From Flavobacterium sp. (GTDB lineage: Bacteria > Bacteroidota > Bacteroidia > Flavobacteriales > Flavobacteriaceae): DNA of 64,000 bases. Below are positions 28,291-39,256 of the stretch, one piece after another. The stretch spans positions 1,467,075-1,531,074 of the forward strand of contig CP051546.1 in assembly GCA_012837155.1 (NCBI GenBank), given 5' to 3'. Numbering within the stretch: the first letter of the stretch is position 1; each line of letters begins with the position of its first letter. Both the position numbers and the translations under genes were made by a program. The notes beneath the pieces were generated by a model. The model saw only the letters and a program-made list of their open reading frames with translations, was not told the origin of the DNA and did no database searches.

Positions 28291-28406
28291 AGCTATTTCC
28301 TGCTATTCGTTGCAATCTGTTTATTGCTTTGCCACCCTGAGCGTAATCAAAGGGCTTTTTATAAAAGCAATAAACAGGATTTTCACTTCTATCAGGGCTA
28401 GGGCAT
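28291..28406. repeat. Dispersed intergenic repeat, copy B, with nested stem-loops
   Basis: Left end AGCTATTTCCTGCTATTCG (28291-28309) and right end CTTCTATCAGGGCTAGGGCAT (28386-28406) match copy A at 19884-19956. Inside is a 14-bp perfect stem CTGTTTATTGCTTT / AAAGCAATAAACAG (28317-28330 with 28364-28377), which in turn holds CCCTGAGCGTAATCAAAGGG, a sequence similar to a repeat seen in many Bacteroidota. Confidence 0.75.
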
Positions 28407-28461
28407 CCTACTAGCAATACCATTTGTTTTACCCAGAACCTAACACCCAAGACCTAAAAAC

Positions 28462-29433
28462 ATGAAAAACATTGCCATCATCATGGGCGGATATTCAAGC
28501 GAATATAAAATTTCCTTAATAAGCGGAAATGTCGTATATCAATATCTTGACAAAACAAAATTTAACGGATTTCGCATCCATATTTTCAAAGAAAAATGGG
28601 TTTATGTCGATGATAAAGACGCCGAATTTCCAATAGACAAAAATGATTTTTCAGTTACAATAAACGGGACTAAAATCACTTTCGATTGTGTTTTCAACGC
28701 CATTCATGGCACACCGGGCGAAGATGGTTTAATGCAAGCGTATTTCGAATTAATTGGAATGCCTCAAACATCCTGCGATTATTATCAAGCCGCATTGACT
28801 TTCAATAAACGTGATTTGCTTTCGGTTCTGAAACCCTATGGAGTCAAAACGGCTACTTCTTATTATTTGAACAAAGGGGAACATATAAATACTACCGAAA
28901 TTGTAAATACCGTTGGCTTGCCTTGTTTTGTAAAACCAAATAAATCGGGTTCCAGTTTTGGGATTTCAAAAGTAAAAACCGCTAACGAATTGCCAATCGC
29001 CATTGAAATTGCCTACAAAGAAGACAGCGAAATTATCATCGAAAGCTTCCTTGATGGCACCGAAGTTTCGGTTGGCGTTATCAATTATCAAGGCAAAGTA
29101 ATTGTTTTGCCCATAACCGAAATTGTTTCGGAGAATGATTTCTTCGATTATGAAGCCAAATATCAAGGAAAATCACAGGAAATCACTCCTGCCAGAATCT
29201 CGGACGAAATGACAAAAAGAGTGAGCGAAGTAGCAAAACGTGCTTATGAAATCTTGAAAATGAAAGGCTTTTCCAGAAGCGAATTTATTTTTGTGGACGG
29301 CGAACCTTATATGCTCGAAATGAATACCATTCCGGGTCTTACCGCCGAAAGTTTAATTCCGCAACAAGCCAAAGCTGCCGGAATTTCATTAGAGGATTTG
29401 TTTAGTAATGCTATTGAATTGGCTTTAAATTAA
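28462..29433 (+). CDS. ddl: D-alanine--D-alanine ligase
   Basis: 323 residues, ATP-grasp fold, normal length. Begins NIAIIMGGYSSEYKISLISG (nucleotide-side glycine loop and the conserved E-x-x-I-S motif), with FNAIHGTPGEDG, CFVKPNKSGSSFGISKV (ATP-grasp), and C-terminal MLEMNTIPGLTAESLIPQQ (metal and D-Ala binding). Makes the D-Ala-D-Ala dipeptide for peptidoglycan in the cytoplasm. Adjacent on the other strand is a PASTA protein, consistent with wall synthesis. The frame is intact. Confidence 0.95.
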   Translation: MKNIAIIMGGYSSEYKISLISGNVVYQYLDKTKFNGFRIHIFKEKWVYVDDKDAEFPIDKNDFSVTINGTKITFDCVFNAIHGTPGEDGLMQAYFELIGMPQTSCDYYQAALTFNKRDLLSVLKPYGVKTATSYYLNKGEHINTTEIVNTVGLPCFVKPNKSGSSFGISKVKTANELPIAIEIAYKEDSEIIIESFLDGTEVSVGVINYQGKVIVLPITEIVSENDFFDYEAKYQGKSQEITPARISDEMTKRVSEVAKRAYEILKMKGFSRSEFIFVDGEPYMLEMNTIPGLTAESLIPQQAKAAGISLEDLFSNAIELALN

Positions 29434-29440
29434 ATATTTC

Positions 29441-29492
29441 GCCACAGATTCACAGATTTTCAAAAATCTTTTTTAATCTGTGAATCTGTGGC
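29441..29492. terminator. Long hairpin after ddl (repeat-like, possible terminator)
   Basis: Eighteen-bp perfect stem GCCACAGATTCACAGATT (29441-29458) with 29475-29492, followed by eight A on the plus strand; this makes it a good terminator on the minus strand, and a transcript-end structure for ddl. The core sequence is a frequent flavobacterial intergenic repeat type. Confidence 0.6.
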
Positions 29493-29544
29493 AAAAAAAA
29501 CCGAAGCAGAGCTTCGAGGAATTAAACCTAAAGAGATTAAAACT

Positions 29545-30121
29545 ATGAACAAAAACAGACTCGAAGCCTTTAGCGATGGCGTTTTGGCCATTATCATTAC
29601 CATAATGATTTTAGAATAAAAGTACCCAACGACAATAATTTCGAATCTTTAAAACCCTTAGTTCCTGTTATTTTGAGTTATGTTTTGAGCTTTGCTTATG
29701 TTGGTATTTATTGGAATAACCATCATCACATGTTTCAGGTTGTAAAAAAGTGAGCGGTTCGGTTTTATGGGGCAATCTTTTTTTGCTTTTTTGGCTGTCT
29801 CTGATTCCATTTGGTACCAGTTGGATTGGGTCACAACATTTTGCGGCAGTTCCAATGAGTGTTTATGGATTTATTTTGCTAATGTGTGCCATTGCTTATA
29901 CGTTGCTTCAAAATAACATTATAAAACTTGAAGGCAAAGATTCTGTTCTATATCAAGCGGTTCAAAAAGATACCAAAGGTAAAATATCCTTGGTTTGCTA
30001 TGTTTTAGCAATTCCATCAGCCTTTGTTTCGCCTTGGATTTCTGGATTATTTTACACCGCAGTTGCTCTAATTTGGATTATTCCTGATAGGAGAATCGAA
30101 AAACAAATAAACAAAAATTAA
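29545..30121 (+). CDS. TMEM175/DUF1211-family membrane protein (frameshifted)
   Basis: About 192 residues. Begins MNKNRLEAFSDGVLAIIITI with the family signature RxxxFSDGVxAIxxT of TMEM175-type potassium channels, then LEIKVP, a second helix (VPVILSYVLSFAYVGIYWNN), HHHMFQVVKKVSG and later helices ILLMCAIAYTLL and a final one. Two missing A residues, near 29619 (LE/IKVP) and 29749 (VVKK/VSGS), both in A runs, break the frame. The four predicted helices fit one TMEM175 repeat of six after correction. Probable K+ channel in the inner membrane, by family. Directly followed by coaD with 1 bp spacing. Confidence 0.75.
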
Positions 30122-30122
30122 A

Positions 30123-30599
30123 ATGAGAAAAGCCATATTTCCGGGATCGTTTGATCCAATAACCTTGGGTCACGAAGATATTATCCGAAGAGGAATTCCA
30201 TTATTTGACGAAATTGTAATTGCCATTGGTATCAATGCCGAAAAAAAATATATGTTTTCGCTCGAAGAAAGAAAACGCTTTATAGAGGAAACTTTCAAGA
30301 ACGAACCCAAAGTTTCTATTATGGTTTATGAAGGATTAACAATTGAATTGTGTCATAGAATGAAATCTAATTTTATCCTTCGTGGGCTACGAAATCCCGC
30401 CGATTTCGAATTCGAAAAAGCCATCGCTCACACCAACAGACGATTGTCAAAAATTGAAACCGTATTTTTATTAACCGCCTCAAAAACGTCTTACATAAGT
30501 TCAAGTATCGTTCGAGATGTAATTCGTAACGGTGGCGAATATGAACTGCTCGTTCCTGATGCGGTAAGAATAAAAAATAGTGTTTCCGCAAATTTGTAA
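30123..30599 (+). CDS. coaD: Phosphopantetheine adenylyltransferase
   Basis: 158 residues, standard length. Nucleotidyltransferase motif GSFDPITLGH (His and the T/SxGH type), RGLRNPADFEFE in the substrate site, and ISSSIVRDV (ISSTxVR type) near the C-terminus. Adds AMP to 4'-phosphopantetheine to make dephospho-CoA, the fourth step in CoA synthesis. The start ATG lies 1 bp after the TMEM175-like gene's stop. No broken frame. Confidence 0.95.
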   Translation: MRKAIFPGSFDPITLGHEDIIRRGIPLFDEIVIAIGINAEKKYMFSLEERKRFIEETFKNEPKVSIMVYEGLTIELCHRMKSNFILRGLRNPADFEFEKAIAHTNRRLSKIETVFLLTASKTSYISSSIVRDVIRNGGEYELLVPDAVRIKNSVSANL

Positions 30600-30650
30600 C
30601 AGGAGTTATTTAGTCCTACTTTCGCAGAATAAAATTGATTATAAAAGATA

Positions 30651-31211
30651 ATGGAAAGAGAATTAAATAAACGAAGCGGGTCTCAATGCGAACTTTGCGC
30701 AGCAACCGAGAATTTAAAAGTATATACCGTTTTGCCAACAAAAAAAGGAGGATTAGACGAAAGCATTTTGGCTTGTACCACTTGCATCGACCAAATTGAA
30801 AATCCTGGAAATGAAGACCAAAATCATTGGCGTTGTTTAAACGAAAGTATGTGGAGCGAACATATTCCTGTACAAGTAGTTTCGTGGCGGATGTTGAGCC
30901 GTTTACGCAATACTGAATTGGTAGAACAAATGTATCTTGACGAAGATGATTTGGCTTGGGCGCAAGCTACTGGCGAAGGCGAAGAAGATGAAAACAAAGT
31001 AATCCACCGTGACAGCAATGGGGTAATTCTTGCTACTGGCGACTCCGTAGTTTTGATTAAAGATTTGAAAGTAAAAGGTTCGAGTATGGTGGCAAAACAA
31101 GGAACAGCAGTTCGTAATATCAGGCTAGACCACACGAATGCTGAATATATTGAAGGTAGAGTTGATGGTCAAACGATTGTAATTATTACGCAATATGTGA
31201 AGAAAATCTAA
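30651..31211 (+). CDS. PhnA (YjdM) domain-containing protein
   Basis: 186 residues. An N-terminal zinc-binding segment (SQCELCAATENLKVY, then CTTCIDQIENP, two CxxC pairs) joins a C-terminal domain (VIHRDSNGVILATGDSVVLIKDLKVKGSS) of the PhnA type. Despite the name, most PhnA proteins have no known phosphonate role and are small zinc proteins; function here unknown. It lies alone between coaD and a terminator, near helicase and Nudix genes on the opposite strand. The frame is intact. Confidence 0.75.
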   Translation: MERELNKRSGSQCELCAATENLKVYTVLPTKKGGLDESILACTTCIDQIENPGNEDQNHWRCLNESMWSEHIPVQVVSWRMLSRLRNTELVEQMYLDEDDLAWAQATGEGEEDENKVIHRDSNGVILATGDSVVLIKDLKVKGSSMVAKQGTAVRNIRLDHTNAEYIEGRVDGQTIVIITQYVKKI

Positions 31212-31250
31212 TTAGAGGTCAGAAGTGGGAGGTTAGAAGTGGGAGGTTAA

Positions 31251-31295
31251 AAAAAGCGAAAACGTCTTGATTGCTCAAGGCGTTTTCGCTTTTTT
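31251..31295. terminator. Bidirectional rho-independent terminator
   Basis: Twenty-bp stem, AAAAAGCGAAAACGTCTTGA (31251-31270) with 31275-31294, one mismatch, TTGC loop and T run. It is preceded by a 15-bp direct repeat AGAAGTGGGAGGTTA (two copies in 31221-31249). Confidence 0.8.
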
Positions 31296-31332
31296 ATGGG
31301 GATGTTTATCATTCTTAATCTGAAATTTGACA

Positions 31333-32676
31333 CTACTCCTCCTCTTTCTTAATCACTTTTCTGGCAACCTCGATTTTGAATTTCTTGCCTTTCATTTTTT
31401 CGTCCTTGATGTTATGAAGTAATCTTTCACTTTGTTGAATTTTACGGCGGCAAACGAAATAAAATCCTTTACTTCTATGAGTCCCAAATCGCCTTTCTCC
31501 AATTTCCCTTTTTGAGAAAAGAAACCTACGACATCAATTTTGTTCAATTTATTTTTCTTTCCACCGCTGATGTAAATGGTTTGAAATTCGGGTGGTTTTG
31601 GTAAAGTGGTGCTATTTTCCACTTTTAAAACAGGCATTTCATAATTAATATAATCCAGCTTTTTTTCGCTGTCGTGTGCAATAATGTAAGCAGTTCCGGA
31701 AGCTAGCATTCTCGCAGTTCTTCCGTTTCTATGAGTAAATTATCTTCTTTTAATGGCAAATGGTAATGAATTACGTGTTTCATTTCGGGAATATCAAGTC
31801 CACGTGCGGCCAAATCCGTTGTGATTAAATAACTCACACTTCCGTTTCTGAACTGGATTAAAGCGCGTTCGCGTTCGTCCTGATCCATTCCGCCGTGATA
31901 ATAGGTGGCGTAAATTCCTTTTTCGTTCAAAGTATCGCTGATGCGTTCTGCGGCATCACGATGGTTGCAAAACACCAATGCCGATTGCGATTTTAGCGAA
32001 CAAATTAAGTTGAATAAACTACCCATTTTGTCTTTTTCTTTCGAAACGACCATTTTCATTTCAAGATTGGTAGCTTCTTCTTCATTGGGTATAAAATCCA
32101 AAATCGTGGGATTGACAACTCTTGTGTATTTTGGAATCTCGATATCAGAAGTGGCTGAAACTAAAATGCGTTTGTTCAGTTTAGATAATTTTCCAATGAT
32201 AAAAGACATTTGCTCGTGAAAACCTAACTGTAAGGATTTGTCGAATTCGTCTAAAATCAAGGTTTCTATTTGTCTAAACGAAAACTGCCTCGGTCAATAT
32301 GATCGGCAATTCTGCCTGGAGTTCCAATTAAAACGGCTGGAGGATTGCTTAAATTTTTGATTTCGGTATCTATGGAATGTCCGCCGTAGCACACATTTAC
32401 TTTGTAATTTGTGCCCATTTTTTTCCAAACTTGCTCAATTTGCAATCCTAATTCACGCGATGGAACTAGAATCAAACATTGTACAGAAAGGATTTCGGGT
32501 TTCAACATTTCGAAAATAGGCAACAAGAAAGCGAGTGTTTTCCCAGAACCGGTTGGCGAAAGCAGTAGAATATTGTTGTCGCTCAAAATGGTTTCTTGGG
32601 CCGCAACTTGCATTTCATTTAGTTTTTCGAAGCCTAAATTAAGAAGTATATTGTTGGAAGGGTGTTTTTTATTCAT
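31333..32676 (-). CDS. DEAD-box RNA helicase (frameshifted three times)
   Basis: About 447 residues. Q-motif GFEKLNEMQVAA, motif I SPTGSGKT, Ia LVPSREL, GG (CYGGHS), Ib TPGR, motif II given as DEFD in place of DEAD (ILDEFDKSLQLGF), motif III SAT, then helicase C domain ALVFCNHRD, YYHGGMDQDERERALIQFR, TTDLAARGLDIP and HRNGRTAR. C-terminal tail with IEVKDFISFAAVKFNKVK resembles a DbpA-like RNA-binding domain, and ends KGKKFKIEVARKVIKKEEE. Single-base shifts near 32264 (AAATAG), 31738 and 31428. Unwinds RNA; ribosome assembly is the likely role. DEFD for DEAD is uncommon but known. Confidence 0.8.
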
Positions 32677-32735
32677 TTTGCAAAGGTAAAATGAATTGTG
32701 AATTATAAGTTATGAATGTTGAATTAAAAAAAATC

Positions 32736-33338
32736 CTATTCAACGAGATTTTCTTCTTCGAATAATAATTTTATGTTTTCATAAGAATTTTTTAATATCT
32801 CAGGAATCTCATTTGGATTTACCCACATCACTTTTTCGATTCCTTCTTCTATTTGTCCGATGGGAATTCCATCAAAATCAGATTGCATTTCAAACCAATG
32901 TGTAATTTTTAATTTGTAAATGCCGTTTCGTTTGAAAACATGGTAGGTTTTTTGAAGTTTTTTTGTAATTTTTAACTGATTTACTCCCGTTTCTTCTTCG
33001 ACTTCTCGCATTGCAGTTGCTTCGATTTCTTCCCCTTTTTCAGTTCCTCCTTTGGGTAAATCCCATTTTCCGTCCCTGAAAATAAACAAAACCTCCCCCT
33101 TTTTATTATAAACTAATCCTCCTCCAGCTTTATTTACTGGGATTTTTGATTTCAAAGTTTTCATAATCTGCTTTTCATCAGGATGATATAAATAAGCTTT
33201 CTGAATTTTATTTTGAAATATTTTGATTATAAGTTGTTTAATATCAATACTTTCTAGTAAGAATATCTGAAAATTAGTCTCCTTTGAGATTTCATTTGTC
33301 AAAAAAAGTGGTTTGTCGTTCACAAAAACTTTATACAT
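32736..33338 (-). CDS. Nudix hydrolase family protein
   Basis: 200 residues from ATG 33338 (MYKVFVNDKPLFLTNEISK). Nudix box: GGTEKGEEIEATAMREVEEE followed by TGV (about residues 96-118), preceded by KWDLPKGG. It hydrolyses a nucleoside diphosphate linked to X; the substrate cannot be told. Divergent from pyrE, with the two start codons only 8 bp apart. An N-terminal extension up to 33395 is out of keeping with family starts, and would overlap pyrE. The frame is intact. Confidence 0.85.
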   Translation of the reverse strand: MYKVFVNDKPLFLTNEISKETNFQIFLLESIDIKQLIIKIFQNKIQKAYLYHPDEKQIMKTLKSKIPVNKAGGGLVYNKKGEVLFIFRDGKWDLPKGGTEKGEEIEATAMREVEEETGVNQLKITKKLQKTYHVFKRNGIYKLKITHWFEMQSDFDGIPIGQIEEGIEKVMWVNPNEIPEILKNSYENIKLLFEEENLVE

Positions 33339-33341
33339 TTG
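33312..33341 (+). promoter_or_regulatory. pyrE promoter, TTTG and TACATTTG boxes
   Basis: TTTG (33312-33315) and TACATTTG (33334-33341) are spaced 18 bp apart, matching the Bacteroidota -33/-7 pattern. Transcription would start within a few bases of the pyrE ATG (33346), suggesting a leaderless transcript. The boxes lie inside the start of the divergent Nudix gene. Confidence 0.5.
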
Positions 33342-33345
33342 TACT

Positions 33346-33992
33346 ATGATATTAATAAAGATACCGCCGAAAAAACAGCCGAATTGCTTTTGCAAATAAA
33401 TGCAATTAAATTGAATCCAAGAAATCCTTTTACATGGGCTTCGGGATGGAAATCACCTATATATTGTGATAATCGATTAATACTCTCATTTCCAGCGATA
33501 AGAAATTATGTTCGAGATGAATTTTCGAAAAATATTGAAAAACAATTTGGAAAACCTGATGTAATTGCTGGTGTAGCGACTGGGGCAATTGGAATTGGAA
33601 TGCTAGTTGCCGAAAGTTTGGGGTTGCCTTTTGTTTATGTTCGCCCAGAACCAAAAAAGCATGGAAGACAAAATCAAGTAGAAGGATTTTTGCAAAAAGG
33701 GCAAAATGTAGTTATTGTCGAAGATTTGATAAGTACCGGAAACAGTAGCCTTCTTGCTGTTGAAGCCTTGCGAACAGCTGGTGCCAATGTAAAAGGAATG
33801 GCAGCAATTTTTACTTATGGTTTTGATGTAGCCCAAGATAATTTTGAAAACGCCAAGGTCGATTTGTTTACTTTGAGTAATTATCAAAACCTATTAAATT
33901 TAGCACTTACCAAGAAATATATTACAGAGGAAGAAGAGCAAACTTTGAGAGAATGGAACTCGAGTCCATCTACGTGGAGCGTAGAAGTGTAA
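33346..33992 (+). CDS. pyrE: Orotate phosphoribosyltransferase (probable one-base shift at codon 3)
   Basis: About 216 residues. RFTWASGWKSPIYCDNR is read here as TWASGWKSPIYCDN, followed by VIAGVATGAIGIGMLVAESL, YVRPEPKKHGRQNQVEGF and the PRPP loop VVIVEDLISTGNSS. Converts orotate plus PRPP to OMP. The ATG at 33346 is followed by ATATTAATAAAGAT; adding one T gives IFNKDTAEKTAELL, the usual start of flavobacterial PyrE. The only uninterrupted frame begins at TTG 33339 (residues YYDINKDTAEK), which is an alternative start. I prefer the corrected ATG because the promoter fits it. Confidence 0.9.
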
Positions 33993-34040
33993 AAAGGGAA
34001 GGCACTTTTTTTTTTAATAAAAAAATCAACAAAGAATCGT

Positions 34041-34434
34041 ATGAATTTAGAAAGTCCTAAAGTTACTGTCGAAAAATCAGCACAAATGGTATTTGATTTG
34101 CTAGCCGACGTTAGAAATTTCGAAAAGCTAATGCCTGAGAATATCGTAAAATTTGAAGTTATCGATGATCATTCTTTTATTTTTGGTCTAAAAGGAATGC
34201 CTGAAATAAAGCTAAAAATAAAAGAAAAAATCGCTCCAAATAAGATTATACTGGGTTCAGCAAGTGATAAATTATTGTTCACTTTAACCGGCCAATATCA
34301 ATGCCATTACGGATAAATCAAGCGAGGTAAAACTGGATTTTGAAGGCGAATTCAACGCAATGATGGGAATGATGATAAAAGGACCTATTTCAAAATTTAT
34401 CGAGACTTTGGCAGTAAATATGGAAAAGCTATAA
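34041..34434 (+). CDS. SRPBCC-fold protein (START/polyketide-cyclase-like, frameshifted)
   Basis: About 131 residues. First half: MNLESPKVTVEKSAQMVFDLLADVRNFEKLMPEN, here quoted in parts (VTVEKSAQMVFDLL; DVRNFEKLMPENI), typical of the SRPBCC helix-grip fold with a short helix and a long beta strand. Second half after a one-base extra G near 34291: ANINAITDKSSEVKLDFEG then MMIKGPISKFIETLAVNMEKL, closing helix of the fold. Ligand unknown; lipid or hydrophobic small molecule typical. Terminated by a hairpin at 34458. Short 48-bp gap to pyrE suggests cotranscription. Confidence 0.7.
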
Positions 34435-34457
34435 AAAAAAATATTTTTACATAAACG

Positions 34458-34487
34458 AAAACCTTTTAGAGTGAACTAGAAGGTTTT
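34458..34487. terminator. Rho-independent terminator
   Basis: Stem AAAACCTTTTAG (34458-34469) with CTAGAAGGTTTT (34476-34487), one mismatch, and a T run at the 3' side, ending the SRPBCC gene and possibly birA from the other side. Confidence 0.7.
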
Positions 34488-34516
34488 TTTTAGTTTTAAA
34501 TAAAAGTCAAAATACG

Positions 34517-35245
34517 TCAATACAGCATTTGGATTTCCTTGATGTCAAAATTCGAAATGCGATTATCTTCTAGCAAAACTTCAAGTTTTCCAATTGAATT
34601 AACTCCTTGAATAATTCCCATAAAATTTTGGTTGTTTTGATTTGAAAACGGCATCGAAACACCTTTCTTAAAAAGTTTGTTGGAGTAATGCAACCACAAA
34701 ATACCCGGATTTTGATTCCATGACAGAATGTTTTGTTCTAATTTTTCGATGATTTTCAAAAGAATTTCGTCTTTGTTAAAATTTGTTTTACAAATAACAG
34801 ATAGGGAAGATGCTTTTGGCAAATCTTCAAAATTGATTTGGTTCACATTTAATCCCAATCCCACGATAGAAGTAATAGTTCCGTTGCTTTTTATGCTATT
34901 TTCAATTAAAATTCCGCCAATTTTTTTATTGTATGACATTATGTCGTTTGGCCATTTGATTCTTAATTGAGGAATGTTCATCATTTCTAAAGCTTGAATT
35001 ACCGAAACCGATACGGCGACATTAACATCAAAAATTTGATGACTGTCTGTCAGGAAATCTTTAATCAAAACGCTCATAATTAGATTTTTACTAGGTTCAG
35101 AAGTCCAAGTGGAACCCATTTGACCTTTGCCTTTCGTTTGAGTTTCGGCGGTAACAACGGTAAAATTCTCTAGTAATTGATTGCTCGATAATCCTTTTAG
35201 GAATTCATTTGTAGAATCTGTGGCATCGAGTTTGATTAGTTTCAT
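34517..35245 (-). CDS. birA: Biotin--[acetyl-CoA-carboxylase] ligase
   Basis: 242 residues from ATG 35245 (MKLIKLDATDSTNEFLK). Biotin/lipoate ligase domain with TKGKGQMGSTWTSEP (the GRGRxGRxW-like biotinyl-AMP loop), RIKWPNDIMSYNKKIGGILIE (substrate Lys) and a C-terminal SH3-like domain. No N-terminal HTH repressor region, so it is a group I enzyme and not a regulator. Attaches biotin to carboxyl-carrier proteins. The frame is intact. A TATTTTTG box on the minus strand at 35291-35298 may be its promoter. Confidence 0.9.
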   Translation of the reverse strand: MKLIKLDATDSTNEFLKGLSSNQLLENFTVVTAETQTKGKGQMGSTWTSEPSKNLIMSVLIKDFLTDSHQIFDVNVAVSVSVIQALEMMNIPQLRIKWPNDIMSYNKKIGGILIENSIKSNGTITSIVGLGLNVNQINFEDLPKASSLSVICKTNFNKDEILLKIIEKLEQNILSWNQNPGILWLHYSNKLFKKGVSMPFSNQNNQNFMGIIQGVNSIGKLEVLLEDNRISNFDIKEIQMLY

Positions 35246-35343
35246 AAAGAAGTTATTTGTGGGATTAGAATTTAATATTGTGTTAAGGTTCAAAAATAAT
35301 CACAAAAAATGGTAACTTTACAAACTTATATTAAAAATAATTC

Positions 35344-35715
35344 ATGACAAAAAAGACTATAAATAATGATGTTTTATTGGCAAACATCATCAAAGGAATC
35401 GAAGAAGTCAAAGGAAACGACATCGATATTCTGGATTTAAGAGAAATAGACACCGCCGTTTGTGACTATTTTATCATCTGCAACGGAAATTCAAATACGC
35501 AAGTTAATGCTATCGTTAACTCCATTCAAAAAACAGTTTCAAAAGAATTAAAAGACAAGCCTTGGCATGTTGAAGGTACTGATAATGCCGAGTGGGTTCT
35601 GATGGACTATGTGAATATTGTGGTGCATGTTTTTCAGAAACACATTCGTGAATATTACAACATCGAAAGCCTTTGGGGGGATGCAAAAATTACCACAATC
35701 GAAAATAAATACTAA
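35344..35715 (+). CDS. rsfS: Ribosome silencing factor RsfS
   Basis: 123 residues, with DYFIICNGNSNTQVNAIV, DKPWHVEGTDNAEWVLMDY and VVHVFQKHIREYYNIESLWG, the conserved stretches of RsfS (Iojap). Binds L14 of the large ribosomal subunit and prevents joining in starvation. Divergent from birA across 98 bp; ftsH starts 14 bp after its stop, the usual flavobacterial order rsfS-ftsH. Confidence 0.95.
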   Translation: MTKKTINNDVLLANIIKGIEEVKGNDIDILDLREIDTAVCDYFIICNGNSNTQVNAIVNSIQKTVSKELKDKPWHVEGTDNAEWVLMDYVNIVVHVFQKHIREYYNIESLWGDAKITTIENKY

Positions 35716-35729
35716 AGAAACACACTATA

Positions 35730-37652
<1,923 letters not shown>

Positions 37653-37674
37653 AAACCTATTTTCCATTATTTTT

Positions 37675-37713
37675 AAAATCTTAATTCAAAAGTCACTTTT
37701 GAATTAAGATTTT
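37675..37713 (+). terminator. Rho-independent terminator after ftsH
   Basis: Nineteen-bp perfect stem: AAAATCTTAATTCAAAAGT (37675-37693) with 37695-37713, followed by a T run. Confidence 0.85.
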
Positions 37714-37715
37714 TT

Positions 37716-37723
37716 TATCTTTG
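37716..37723 (+). promoter_or_regulatory. -7 promoter box TATCTTTG
   Basis: TATCTTTG immediately follows the ftsH terminator and lies 39 bp before the LUD gene ATG; likely promoter of the LUD-cdsA-psd-ACBP operon. Confidence 0.5.
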
Positions 37724-37762
37724 AACGGTTTCTGGTAACAAACAATAGTAGTTTTAAAAAAT

Positions 37763-38365
37763 ATGAGTCTTTTTAGAAAAATTTTTGGTTCTAACACTCC
37801 GCCTTCTGAAGAAGAAAAAGATAAAGAATATAGCAAATATTCTCCAGATGTCAATGCGCCATTAGATGAGCAGTTTATCTATAATTTCAAGAGAAATGGC
37901 GGTAAATTTTTGTACTGTGAAAATGAAGCCGAAGTAAAAGACCATTTTGAAAATATACTAGAAGAGAATGACTGGTTCGAAAACGAAGCTTTGTGTTATG
38001 AACCCAAACTTTTTAGCATCCTCGAGGAGAATAAAATTGGGTATCATGAAGCAAAAAAGCCTTCTTTTCTTTTGGCTAATTGTGAAAACTTGATTGCCGA
38101 CGAAGGTTCTATATTGTTTTCTTCTAAGCAAATCAAGCAACATAAGCCAAATGAACTTCCCATTAATATCATTGTTTTTGCGACAACTAGTCAGATTATA
38201 GGAACAAAAAGTGATGGACTTAGTGTTATTAAAAACAAATACCTTAGAGATTATCCAACAAACATTACTACAATTAAATATTTTGAAAAAGTTGAAGAGG
38301 AAGATTTTACACAATACGGAAGTTCTGCTAAAAATCTATATTTATTGCTTTTAGAAGATTTTTAA
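37763..38365 (+). CDS. LUD-domain protein (LutC-like)
   Basis: 200 residues. Segments GGKFLYCENEAEVKDHFENI, NCENLIADEGSILFSSKQ and ATTSQIIGTKSDGLSVIKN match LUD proteins such as LutC/YkgG. LutC belongs to lactate-oxidation complexes, but this one is in the ftsH/cdsA neighbourhood without LutAB, so its role is unknown. No signal peptide. First gene of a tight operon; cdsA starts 1 bp after its stop. Confidence 0.75.
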   Translation: MSLFRKIFGSNTPPSEEEKDKEYSKYSPDVNAPLDEQFIYNFKRNGGKFLYCENEAEVKDHFENILEENDWFENEALCYEPKLFSILEENKIGYHEAKKPSFLLANCENLIADEGSILFSSKQIKQHKPNELPINIIVFATTSQIIGTKSDGLSVIKNKYLRDYPTNITTIKYFEKVEEEDFTQYGSSAKNLYLLLLEDF

Positions 38366-38366
38366 A

Positions 38367-39256
38367 ATGAATGAAACACTCAAGAGAGCAATATCTGGTG
38401 CTATTTATGTAATTTTATTACTTGCTTCAATCCTATATTCAACTGAAAGTTTTTTTATCTTATTTGGTGTTTTTTTACTTATTGCTCTTTATGAGTTTTG
38501 TCATTTAGTTCAAATCAATTGTGTTTTTCCCATGATTTCTGGGATTTCGTTGTATAGTGCGATTAACTTGGTTAGTCATTATAATAAGCAAACCACAATT
38601 TTTTTGAATAAGGTTTTTCAGTCAGATTTTAATTTAAACGTAAATATTCAACAATTGGATCTTATTTTGTTGGCAGTAACTATTGTGGTTTCTGTTAAAT
38701 GTATTTTATTTTTATTTACGATTCAATTCAAAAAATAAGTGTTTCTTCAAAATATTTGTATCTCTTAGGGTATATCACTTTGCCTTTTATTTTTATTACT
38801 AAAATTTCATTTGGCATCAATGACTACAATCCTAAAATAATTGTCGGATTGTTTATATTGATTTGGACTAATGATACTTTTGCTTATATCGTGGGGAAAT
38901 CGATAGGGAGAAACAAATTATTTGAAAGAATCTCCCCAAAAAAAACTATTGAAGGATTCCTTGGTGGAATACTTTTTGCGGTTTTTGCTGGTTTTATGAT
39001 TTCTAAATTTTACATAAAAGCAAAACCTGAATTTAGTGAAAAATCAATTATCATTTGGATGTCAATAGCTGCAATTGTGGGGATTATGGGAACAATTGGC
39101 GATTTAATTGAATCGAAATTTAAGCGCATCGCTGGCGTAAAAGATAGCGGAGCCATTATGCCGGGTCATGGAGGTATTCTAGATCGACTAGATAGTGTTA
39201 TATTTGTAGCGCCAATAATATTTTTATTTTATCAAATTTTAAACTATGTTTCATAA
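38367..39256 (+). CDS. cdsA: Phosphatidate cytidylyltransferase (frameshifted)
   Basis: About 296 residues with seven or eight membrane helices. C-terminal hallmark KRIAGVKDSGAIMPGHGGIL followed by DRLDS, the CDP-diglyceride synthetase signature; upstream FERISPKKTIEGFLGG. Makes CDP-diacylglycerol from phosphatidate and CTP. A missing T near 38716 breaks KCILFLF/YDSIQKIS. Overlaps psd by 11 bp. The neighbourhood (cdsA-psd-ACBP) is a phospholipid-synthesis operon. Confidence 0.9.
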
